A stretch of 64,000 nt of DNA from Blastococcus sp. LR1 (GTDB lineage: Bacteria > Actinomycetota > Actinomycetes > Mycobacteriales > Geodermatophilaceae): contig NZ_JAIUJY010000002.1 of the NCBI RefSeq assembly GCF_020166105.1, positions 62,001 to 126,000 on the forward strand. The letters are read 5' to 3'. A program made the position numbers and the translations under genes. Under the pieces are notes generated by a model. That model was given only the letters and a program-made list of their open reading frames with translations. It was not told where the DNA came from and searched no databases. Below, in pieces: positions 27,345-34,578 of this stretch. The first letter of the stretch is position 1. Every line of letters starts with the position of its first letter.

Positions 27345-27392
27345 CTCCGACGGCGGGTCGCGGCGCACCGCCGTCGTGACCCGCCGGGTCGC

Positions 27393-28436
27393 TCACCTGC
27401 CCCCGCGACCTCCGCGGTCGTGGTTCTTCTGCTCCTCACGGACGGCCTCGCGGGCGCGCTCTGCGCGCTCGGCCAACTCCCGGAGCCAGCGCTCGGCCTC
27501 TTCCCGGAGGTCCACCCGCGGCGGCGCCGGCAGCGGAACAGGCGGAGCCGGAAGCGGAACAGGGGCGGGGAGCGGCACGGGCAGCGGCCCAGGAACCGGG
27601 CTGGGCGCCGGCGCGGTCCGCTCAGGACCGGGAACCGGCGCAGGTCCCGGAGCCGGCGCAGGGCGCGGAGCCGGCGCGGAGCCCGGAGCCGGCGCCGCGA
27701 CGGGCGGCGGAGGCGGGGGCGGGGGCGCCTCGGTCTGGACCAGGCGCCGCTGACCGGCGTCGACCTGCGGGGCGGCCTCGGCGGCGGCCGCGATCCACGC
27801 CTCCCACCGAGCGGGGTCGAGCACCCGGTCGACGACCGCGGGAACGGCGTCCGCGGGGACCTGCCCGGCGACGGCGGTGCCGATCGCGTCGGCGGCGCGC
27901 AGGTCGCACGCGACCCGTTCGATGACGCTCCGGCCCTCGATGCAGTCGGTCCGGGCGGCGACCGCCGAACCGACGGCCGCCACCAGACCGGTCAGGTCCT
28001 GGTGCCCGGCCAGGCGCGGGGCCAGTGGCTCGAGCTCGGACATCACCGGCAGCGAGAAAGCCCGGTCGAGCACGTCGACGACGAGCTCACCGGCGCCCGG
28101 TCCACGGCTCCAGCGCACGACATCGCCGGGAGCGAGCACCGGCGCGTCGACTGTGCCCCGGCCGACCGCGGCGCTCGCGCCGCCGGCGGTGACGCGCCGC
28201 TCCGGCGCCCCCAGGTCGCCGCTGACCCGCACGCTGACGGGCACGTCGAGCGGATTCCGCAGCGTGATCGCGCCGGTCTCCACGCAGGCGTCGAGGACGA
28301 AACCGTCCGGCACCACCCCGCGGGTCCCGTCGACGAGACACGGCTCCGGGGCGGGGTCGGCGGCGGCTCCGGAGGGCACACCGAGGACGACGGCGGCCAC
28401 GAGCACGGCGCACGCACCGATCCGGGCGGCTCTCAC
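27393..28436 (-). CDS. Secreted protein with Pro/Ala-rich linker, unknown function
   Basis: 347 residues. A Sec signal (MRAARIGACAVLVAAVVLGVPSGAAA) is followed by a domain of about 200 residues with a few Cys pairs, a strongly repetitive PAPGP/PVPLPAP tract of about 75 residues, and a charged C-terminal helix ending in KNHDRGGRGGR. The Pro/Ala tract suggests a spacer crossing the cell wall. Function unknown. The GTG start at 28436 overlaps the stop of the upstream lipoprotein gene as GTGA, so the two are translationally coupled. Confidence 0.75.
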   Translation of the reverse strand: MRAARIGACAVLVAAVVLGVPSGAAADPAPEPCLVDGTRGVVPDGFVLDACVETGAITLRNPLDVPVSVRVSGDLGAPERRVTAGGASAAVGRGTVDAPVLAPGDVVRWSRGPGAGELVVDVLDRAFSLPVMSELEPLAPRLAGHQDLTGLVAAVGSAVAARTDCIEGRSVIERVACDLRAADAIGTAVAGQVPADAVPAVVDRVLDPARWEAWIAAAAEAAPQVDAGQRRLVQTEAPPPPPPPPVAAPAPGSAPAPRPAPAPGPAPVPGPERTAPAPSPVPGPLPVPLPAPVPLPAPPVPLPAPPRVDLREEAERWLRELAERAERAREAVREEQKNHDRGGRGGR

Positions 28437-28879
28437 GCGGGGAACCCGCAGGCCGGCTGCAGCTCGGCCACGAAGTCGTCCATGCTCGACAGCACGGCTG
28501 TCCGGGTGTCGTCGGTCAACGTGGGTCCGAGCAGCTCGAGGAGCGCGGCGACGACGCGGTCCCCGGCGGCGCGCAGTTCGGGGTGCTCGTCCGCGGGCAG
28601 CTCGGCGACCAGGCCACGGAGCTCGCCCCGGGCCGCGGCCAGGCGGCTGCGCCCGTCGACACCGCCGATGCCGGCAGTCAGCTCACCCATGGCCGCGGGG
28701 ATGTCCAGGAAGTGGGTCGACCCGGCCAGACCTGCGCACAGGGACGGCGCCCCCGCGGGTGGCGCGTAGTCCGGCAGCGCCGCCCGCGTCTCGCGCTCGG
28801 GTGACGGGTCTGCGCTGCACGCCGAGAGGCAGACGAGTGCGGTCAGCAAGCCGAGGAGAACGGACCTGCCGGAGTTCAC
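28433..28879 (-). CDS. Small lipoprotein, unknown function
   Basis: 148 residues with a lipoprotein signal, VNSGRSVLLGLLTALVCLSAC, lipobox LSAC. The mature part is helical and rich in Ala/Leu. GTG 28879 fits the signal; the frame continues upstream to 29248 without one. It is the first gene of a two-gene unit with the secreted Pro/Ala-rich protein, so they may form one envelope-associated complex. Confidence 0.75.
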   Translation of the reverse strand: MNSGRSVLLGLLTALVCLSACSADPSPERETRAALPDYAPPAGAPSLCAGLAGSTHFLDIPAAMGELTAGIGGVDGRSRLAAARGELRGLVAELPADEHPELRAAGDRVVAALLELLGPTLTDDTRTAVLSSMDDFVAELQPACGFPA

Positions 28880-29052
28880 GTCGCTCAACGTAGGTGCCGG
28901 CGGGCCGTCGACGACAGCACGCGTCACCTGTACGAGCGACCCGGTACGCCCTCCCGTGACTCCCCGTGCAGCTGTCCACGGGGCTCCGGAGCCCGAGACC
29001 AGGACGGGCCGTATCCCGGTTATGGTTTCCGCCGACCGATCGAGGAGTGGAC

Positions 29053-29082
29053 ATGAGCGTGCTCGCCGACGGCGCCGCATGA
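29053..29082 (+). CDS. 9-codon leader ORF (MSVLADGAA)
   Basis: This tiny frame has a good ribosome site (GAGGAGTGGAC before ATG), and its TGA overlaps the ATG of the next gene as ATGA. The next gene lacks its own strong Shine-Dalgarno, so its translation probably depends on this leader. A possible -10, TATGGT, lies at 29021-29026. Function beyond coupling is unknown. Confidence 0.4.
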   Translation: MSVLADGAA

Positions 29083-29645
29083 GCCGTCTCCAGGAGGTCC
29101 TGGTCGCCGCGCCGGTGGAGAGCGACTCGGCCCGTCTGCCCGACCTGCTGGCCAGCAACTGCTGGCGTGGACCCGGCGGGACGTGGTGGGCCGGCGTGCT
29201 CTCGAGCACGCGCGTCCGCGTCGTGGACGCGCCGGCAGGCAGGCTCACGCTGACCGGACCGCTTCCGGCCGTCCAGGATCCTCAGTACCGGTACCGGTTC
29301 CACTTCAACGGCCGGCTCACCGTGGACGGCACCGTCGACGGCGTGCCCGTGCGGGGAGTCGTCGACCGGCCTGGCCTGGAGGGCTGGTGGAAGAACGTCA
29401 CCGGCTTCTCGCGGGAGCGCAAGCGCGCCCGCGTCGTCCTGGAGGACGGACGCACCTGGTGGCTGCGGGCGACGGGGCCCTCCGCCGTCACCGTCACCAC
29501 CACGGAAGGTCGGGTCGTCGCCCGTCGCGGCGCGCAGCGCGGCGTGCATCTGGACACCGCTGCGGGGAACGTCGACCAGCTCGTCGCCCTGCTCCTGCTC
29601 ACCAGCATCGACCGCGAGGACCTGCTCGCCATCGGGAGCCTGTGA
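29079..29645 (+). CDS. Hypothetical beta-rich protein, 188 aa
   Basis: 188 residues with no signal peptide. The pattern is alternating beta strands (GVLSSTRVRVVDAPAGRLTL, YRFHFNGRLTVDGTVDGVPV), Trp-rich turns (GPGGTWWAG, LEGWWKN) and a helical C-terminus. I do not recognise a family. It is the first main gene of three consecutive overlapping genes (29079, 29645, 29788), which suggests a small membrane-linked complex. Confidence 0.6.
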   Translation: MSRLQEVLVAAPVESDSARLPDLLASNCWRGPGGTWWAGVLSSTRVRVVDAPAGRLTLTGPLPAVQDPQYRYRFHFNGRLTVDGTVDGVPVRGVVDRPGLEGWWKNVTGFSRERKRARVVLEDGRTWWLRATGPSAVTVTTTEGRVVARRGAQRGVHLDTAAGNVDQLVALLLLTSIDREDLLAIGSL

Positions 29646-29791
29646 TGAACCCGCGCTACGTCGAACGCCCCTCCGCCCGAGGCGGCGACGGGCGCCTGTG
29701 GCGCGTGGCCACCCGGCAGCCCGAGGAGTTCACCCGCGCGGTCGAGCAGCTCGCGAGCCCCGGTCCGCCGGCCTCCCGACGACACCGGTGA
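29645..29791 (+). CDS. Very small hypothetical protein, 48 aa
   Basis: 48 residues, basic, with a short central helix (PEEFTRAVEQLASPG). Its ATG overlaps the previous stop as TGATG, and its stop overlaps the next GTG. The double overlap is the main reason to think it is translated. No known motif. Confidence 0.45.
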   Translation: MNPRYVERPSARGGDGRLWRVATRQPEEFTRAVEQLASPGPPASRRHR

Positions 29792-31203
29792 GCCGCGTGA
29801 CCGACCGCAAGAAGTGGCAGCGGCGCAGCCCGCGCGCGCATCGGCCGGCCCTGCCGTCCGTTCCCACCCCGTCCTCGAGCGGGCCGGCTCGGGCCCGCGC
29901 CGGACTGCAGCGGGCCGCACTGCTGCTGGTGCTGCTGATCTTCCCGGCTGTCCTGGCGATGCTGCTGGCCGCCGGTAGCAACGCCCCCTCGGACAGCGTG
30001 GGCTTCCGCATCCAGGAGAAGTGGGGCCCGCTGCTCCCCGTGGTGCTGGGTGTGCCGGCCGCGATCCTCTTCGTCGCGGCGTGGGCGGTGCGCTTCCTGC
30101 CCGGAGGCGCGGAGGCGGCGGCGACCGCGCCCCTGTTCCGCCCGAGCCGTGGCGGTGGACCCAAGCGGATCTCCGTCGCCGCGGTGGCGGGCCTGGTCAC
30201 CCTGCTGGTGTTCACGCCGGGCATGGCCGTCGAGGCCTACAAGGGGGTGCGCGCCCTGAGCGGCGGCGGCCTCGTGCTCACCGTCGGCGAGGACACCTAC
30301 GTCACGCGCGAGGAGGAGAGCTCGGGCCGCGGTGGCGGGACGAACTACTACCTGGACACCCCATACGGCGAGGCGATCGCCGAGGGCGACCCGTCCGATG
30401 GCGACCGCTACGGCGTCTACCCGGCGTCAGCCCACCGCGCCTGGAAGATGAGCGCGACGGGGTGGCTCCTCTCCGCGGTCACCTGGCTGCTCGTGCTCGC
30501 CGCGGCCGCCGGGACCTTCTTTCTGGCCCGCTCTCAGCTGCGCCGCCACCACGAGCGGCGACGCCGGTTCGGCCCCGGGCGCCGGCCGGCGGGCGCGCTC
30601 GTGGTGGCGTACACCTCGGTCGCCGCCCTCCTCGCGGTCTCCTCCGCCGTCTGGGTGGTGGTGGATGAGGCCAACGCAGGCGGCACCCGCGCGCCGCTCG
30701 CCCTTCCGGGGGCGGAGGAGTTCGAGCTCTCCTCGTTCTGGGTCTCCGACGGAGAGGGGCGGGACCCCTTCTTCTCCTACGACGACGACGTCGCCGCTCC
30801 TCTGCAGTCCCGGCGGCTGAACGAGAACCGCGACGACGACCTCGGGCAGCTGGACATCTGGGCCACGGTGACGCGCTATCCCACCGCGGAGGACGCCGAG
30901 GCGGCTGCGCGCTTGTGGCTGGAGGAGGAAGCGACCACCGTCCGCACCCTGTACGAGGGGAACGGCGGCGTGCTGGCGCTGGACGACGGCACCTCCGCCG
31001 TCTGGAACGAGGCGCTGACCCAGATGCTCTCCGCCTCGAACCGGGGCGGCGTGCTGGTGACCGTGGAGGTCGATGACCACGGCTGGGAGGACGAACCCGA
31101 CGAGGTCGAGGCGCGGCTGCAGCGGGACGCACCTCGGATCCGCGACCTCCTGGCCGACCACAGCGAGGCAATCCTGGACGTCGAGATGCCCTGGTGGGGC
31201 TGA
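29788..31203 (+). CDS. Multi-pass membrane protein, unknown function
   Basis: 471 residues. A basic, proline-rich N-terminus of about 40 residues is followed by hydrophobic helices near 41-64, 80-100 and 128-148, a short extracytoplasmic loop with a Tyr-rich part, further helices near 225-250 and 275-300, and a soluble C-terminal domain of about 170 residues (EFELSSFWVSDGEGRDPFF). GTG 29788 overlaps the preceding stop. The domain may sense or bind something outside the cell; no family is recognised. An imperfect hairpin (31241-31272) ends the unit. Confidence 0.65.
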   Translation: MSRVTDRKKWQRRSPRAHRPALPSVPTPSSSGPARARAGLQRAALLLVLLIFPAVLAMLLAAGSNAPSDSVGFRIQEKWGPLLPVVLGVPAAILFVAAWAVRFLPGGAEAAATAPLFRPSRGGGPKRISVAAVAGLVTLLVFTPGMAVEAYKGVRALSGGGLVLTVGEDTYVTREEESSGRGGGTNYYLDTPYGEAIAEGDPSDGDRYGVYPASAHRAWKMSATGWLLSAVTWLLVLAAAAGTFFLARSQLRRHHERRRRFGPGRRPAGALVVAYTSVAALLAVSSAVWVVVDEANAGGTRAPLALPGAEEFELSSFWVSDGEGRDPFFSYDDDVAAPLQSRRLNENRDDDLGQLDIWATVTRYPTAEDAEAAARLWLEEEATTVRTLYEGNGGVLALDDGTSAVWNEALTQMLSASNRGGVLVTVEVDDHGWEDEPDEVEARLQRDAPRIRDLLADHSEAILDVEMPWWG

Positions 31204-31240
31204 CGCCCCGTTCGCAGCGCCTGACGGCCCCGACCGCAGA

Positions 31241-31272
31241 GCGAAGGCCCCGTCCGACGACGGAGCCTTCGC
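31241..31272 (+). terminator. Hairpin terminator after the membrane-protein gene
   Basis: GCGAAGGC with CCGTC is complementary, with one mismatch, to GACGG and GCCTTCGC. It lies between two convergent genes and may serve both. Confidence 0.6.
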
Positions 31273-31286
31273 CGTGCACGCCGCCC

Positions 31287-31466
31287 CTACCGGGGCCAGA
31301 CCTCCCCGATGACGACCCCCGTCCCGGCGACGTGATCGCCGTCGTGGCCGGGCTCCATCGTGCAGACGAAGCCCCAGCCCTCGGGGTCGCCGGCCTCGCA
31401 GCACGGCGTGGCGTCCGTGCGGTCGGGACGCGGGTCGGGGTCGTTGATGCGGTAGCGCTTGGTCAC
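31287..31466 (-). CDS. Small Cys/His-rich protein (59 aa)
   Basis: 59 residues starting at GTG 31466, chosen because AGGAGG lies 6 nt upstream. The sequence contains TPCCEAGD, WGFVCTMEPGHDGDHVAG: three Cys and two His in a spacing (C..C..C, HxxxH) that suggests zinc binding. Small proteins with a CTxxxGHxGxH motif are scattered in actinobacteria. Function unknown. Confidence 0.6.
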   Translation of the reverse strand: MTKRYRINDPDPRPDRTDATPCCEAGDPEGWGFVCTMEPGHDGDHVAGTGVVIGEVWPR

Positions 31467-31627
31467 GGAAACCTCCTGCGGGAGGCGCCCGGCGGACGTG
31501 GTCATCCGCCGACTAGGACGCATTGCTCCCCGGGGGCGTGGAAGCTGCGCCGTGCCTGTGCTGCGATCCGGAACATGCGGTCATGGTCGCATCAGTTCCG
31601 CTGGTTCGTCGTCGCCGTGGCCGGCAC

Positions 31628-32662
31628 TCAGTCGCCGGCCAGCTCCAGGGCTGCCTGCGGCCACCACTGGCCGGCAGGCGGAGCGCCGCGGCACGTGCCG
31701 TCCGAGTCGCCGGGCTGCTTGATCCACAGCAGCGCATCGACCCGCGGGAGGCCCGCGGACGTCGTCGGCGCCTCGCCCAGGCGGCGGCCCGGCGGATTGC
31801 ACCAGTGGTCGGGGCTGCCGTCCTCCGGTGGCGGGCCGGCACCGTTGCGGCTGGTGTCGATGACGAAGTGGACGCCCGGCAGGCCGTCCCGCTCCAGCTG
31901 CTCGGAGAGCGCCGCCCCGAACTCGGCGCTCTCGTCAGTGGCCCGGAAGTTCGCCACGTTCAGCGAGAAGCCGTCCGCGTCCGCCAGACCACTGCGCCGC
32001 AGCGCGTCCGACAGCGCCGGGAGGTCGGTGACCCAGGTGGAGTTGCCGGCGTCGACGTAGATGCGGGTCTCCGGCTGCCGGTCGAGGATCTGGACCGCCT
32101 CGGAGAGCCACTCGTACCGCTCCGCGGGGTCCACGCCGGCGCAGCCCTCGATCGCCTGGGCGACCGCGTCCGGCTCCAGGACGACGACGGCCGGGCGGTC
32201 GCCCAGGGCCGCGGCGAAACTGCCGACCCACGAGAGGTAGGCGTCGACGCCGGGGGCGCCGCCTGCCGAGTAGGAGCCGCAGTCCCGGTTCGGCACGTAG
32301 TAGGCGACCAGGACCGGCATCTCCCCCGCCTCGGCGGCCGCGAGCGAGAGCCGCTCCACCTCGACGTAGGGGTCGCCCGGGTTGGTGAACCAGGTCGCGG
32401 TGGGCTGCTCGCCCAGCGGGGCCAGTGCGGCGGCCTCGTCGTCCCGCCCCTGCGCCTCCGCCTCCCGGACGGCGACCGGACCGTGCCCGTCGGGGTTCGT
32501 CCAGAGCTCCCCGGAGAGCCGCCCCTGCTCTTCGGTGGGCGCGCTCGCGGGGGCGGACGAGGGGCCGCCGCTCTGCGGGTCCCCGGACGTGCCGCACGCG
32601 ACCAGACCCACGGCGGCCAACGCGACCGCTCCGGCCCGGGCCCTGGGGAGGAACCGGCTCAT
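31628..32662 (-). CDS. Glycoside hydrolase family 6 lipoprotein (endoglucanase-like)
   Basis: 344 residues. The lipoprotein signal MSRFLPRARAGAVALAAVGLVAC has lipobox LVAC. GH6 signatures include MPVLVAYYVPNRDCGSYS, AVVVLEPDAVAQ, FVIDTSRNG and the C-terminal WIKQPGDSDGTC with catalytic Asp. The ATG at 32662 overlaps the glxA stop as ATGA. In Streptomyces the corresponding enzyme CslZ trims the beta-glucan made by CslA. It is last in the cslA-glxA-GH6 operon and is exported and lipid-anchored, so it acts on the polymer at the cell surface. Confidence 0.9.
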   Translation of the reverse strand: MSRFLPRARAGAVALAAVGLVACGTSGDPQSGGPSSAPASAPTEEQGRLSGELWTNPDGHGPVAVREAEAQGRDDEAAALAPLGEQPTATWFTNPGDPYVEVERLSLAAAEAGEMPVLVAYYVPNRDCGSYSAGGAPGVDAYLSWVGSFAAALGDRPAVVVLEPDAVAQAIEGCAGVDPAERYEWLSEAVQILDRQPETRIYVDAGNSTWVTDLPALSDALRRSGLADADGFSLNVANFRATDESAEFGAALSEQLERDGLPGVHFVIDTSRNGAGPPPEDGSPDHWCNPPGRRLGEAPTTSAGLPRVDALLWIKQPGDSDGTCRGAPPAGQWWPQAALELAGD

Positions 32663-34578
32663 CCGACGTGCACCCAGCGGGCGGGTGAGGGGACGTTCCG
32701 GTCGTCGAGCACGACCAACATGTACCAGCCGGCGGGCGTCAGGCCCTCCTCGGCGGGGACGGTGAGCTCGTACGAGCCGCCGCGGCCCGGCGCGACGTCG
32801 AGGGCGACCGAGCGCTGCTCGGTGTCGGTCTGGTGGGTCACGGCGCTCGGGCGCAGCAACCTGGCCTCGGTGACCGCACCGTCCGCTTCGACGGCGAAGG
32901 ACCCGCCCCGGTCGACCTCCTCGGGTGCGTCGGTGAGCTCGGGACGGTCGCCGGCGAACAGGTACGGCGGTGAGTAGATCTCGAGCCGGGTGTCGAAGGT
33001 GCCGGACTTCGTCCCCTCCGCGTTCGCGAACAGCGGGTCCGAGCCCATGGTCATGACCCGGCCGTCGGGCAGGAGCAGCGCCGTCGCGTGGTAGTTGCGA
33101 CCCACCTGGTTCGGCGCGGCCTCGTGCAGCGTGTGGGAGTCCGGGTCGTACATCGTCGTCAGGTGGAGGTCGCTCTCGCCGTTCCCCCGGTAGCCCCCGG
33201 ATCCACCGGTCAGCAGGGTGGTGTCGTCCGGCAGCGTGACGGCGTTGATGTACCGGGCCGGGCTCGGGTGGTCCGGCGCGGGCTCGTACCGCGGGTCGTC
33301 ACGGCTCAGGTCCACCACGTTGAACCGGGCGGTCGCCTCGTCGCTGTCCCCGACCAGTCCGCCGCCGACGATGCCCACGCGCTGGTCCTGGACGGGCGCG
33401 AGGAAGAAGGAGGAGCTGGTCTCGTTGTACTCGGGGTCCTCCAGCCCGGGCACGTCCACCCAGCTGTTGTCCGACAGGTCCCAGATGCCCGGCTGCCGCC
33501 CCTCGTCGGCCGGGCCGTAGCCGGTGTTGGAGCCGCTGTAGAAGACGCGCTGGCCGTCGGCCAGCCGGAACAGCGCCGGGTAGGTCGGGAAGTAGCGGAA
33601 GAGCTCGGGCTGGTCGGTCCACGTGCGCGAGCCCGGGTCGTAGATCTCGTTGTCGCCGGGCAGGACGCGGCCGTACTCGTCGAGCCCGGACACCGCGAGG
33701 ATCCGGCCGTCCTGCAGGTTGATCAGCGTCGGGTACCAGCGCGGCTCGTCGAGCCGGCCGGTGCGCCGGTACGTCGAGGTGGCGACGTCGAACTCGTAGG
33801 AGGCGTCGAGCCCCTGGAAGTTCTGCTTCTCCTTGGTCACTGTGCCGGCCTCGGCGTGCACCTGCCCCATGTGGTCCCCGGTCAGGCCGCGGACTCCGAA
33901 CTTGCGGGCCTCGTCCATGACGTACTCGTCGCCGGTGCCCTCGGCCTCGATCCACACCTCGCCGACACCGCCCATCGCGGAGCCGTCGGCCATCCGGTGC
34001 GCGGCCGGGAGCGTGACGTCCTCGGTGGAGCGGTACATCAGGCGCCCGGAGACGAACTCCGTGCCGGCGGGCAGGGTGAGCGGCTGGTCGTGGTCGTTGG
34101 TGAGGGACAGGACACCCGCGGCACGGTCCACCTGCTCCTCGAGCTGCTCGTACTCCTGGGTGCCACCGGCGATGAGCAGGTTGCCGTTGGGCAGGTAGGC
34201 GTGCCCGGCGCAGAAGAGGTCCTCGGGGGTCGGGATCTCCTCGACCTCGCCGGTGACCGGATCCCAGAGGACCGAGCTGAAGGTGCCTGCCTCGAACCGC
34301 GCGGCGTTGTTGCCCGAGCCGGCGATGAGCAGCACCTTGCCGGTGTGGAGCAGCGCCGCGTGGACGGCGGACAGCCGGTACTCCTCCGGCAGCTCGACGG
34401 TCTCCCAGAAGCCGTGCTGCGCCTGGTAGTCCGCCTGCCGGCGCTCGTACTCGGTCCAGGCGTAGTTGGCGGCGTCGGCGACGACCGGCGCGTTGGCCGC
34501 TGTCACGCCTGCGACGGTGACGCAGACCAGCGCCGCGTTGCGGAGCCGCCGCATCGGTGAGGGCTTGGCTCGGATCAC
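32659..34578 (-). CDS. glxA: GlxA-like radical copper oxidase (galactose-oxidase/Kelch family)
   Basis: About 639 residues with an N-terminal membrane anchor or signal (about 10-36), a seven-bladed Kelch propeller and a C-terminal DUF1929-type beta domain. The mononuclear Cu and Tyr-Cys radical residues can be read off: Cys in LFCAGHA (residue 123), Tyr in EPRWYPTL (about 282), Tyr-His in GRNYHATALLLPDG (496-497) and His in VTHQTDTEQR (582). They match galactose oxidase FCPG, RGYQ, YHS and THT. GTG 34578 overlaps the cslA stop as GTGA. GlxA modifies the CslA glycan at the surface in Streptomyces. Confidence 0.9.
   Translation of the reverse strand: MIRAKPSPMRRLRNAALVCVTVAGVTAANAPVVADAANYAWTEYERRQADYQAQHGFWETVELPEEYRLSAVHAALLHTGKVLLIAGSGNNAARFEAGTFSSVLWDPVTGEVEEIPTPEDLFCAGHAYLPNGNLLIAGGTQEYEQLEEQVDRAAGVLSLTNDHDQPLTLPAGTEFVSGRLMYRSTEDVTLPAAHRMADGSAMGGVGEVWIEAEGTGDEYVMDEARKFGVRGLTGDHMGQVHAEAGTVTKEKQNFQGLDASYEFDVATSTYRRTGRLDEPRWYPTLINLQDGRILAVSGLDEYGRVLPGDNEIYDPGSRTWTDQPELFRYFPTYPALFRLADGQRVFYSGSNTGYGPADEGRQPGIWDLSDNSWVDVPGLEDPEYNETSSSFFLAPVQDQRVGIVGGGLVGDSDEATARFNVVDLSRDDPRYEPAPDHPSPARYINAVTLPDDTTLLTGGSGGYRGNGESDLHLTTMYDPDSHTLHEAAPNQVGRNYHATALLLPDGRVMTMGSDPLFANAEGTKSGTFDTRLEIYSPPYLFAGDRPELTDAPEEVDRGGSFAVEADGAVTEARLLRPSAVTHQTDTEQRSVALDVAPGRGGSYELTVPAEEGLTPAGWYMLVVLDDRNVPSPARWVHVG

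Noticed and set aside
27460-27730. The Pro/Ala tract as a DNA repeat array
   Set aside because: The units vary in sequence and stay in frame inside a gene with a signal peptide, so it is a protein repeat.
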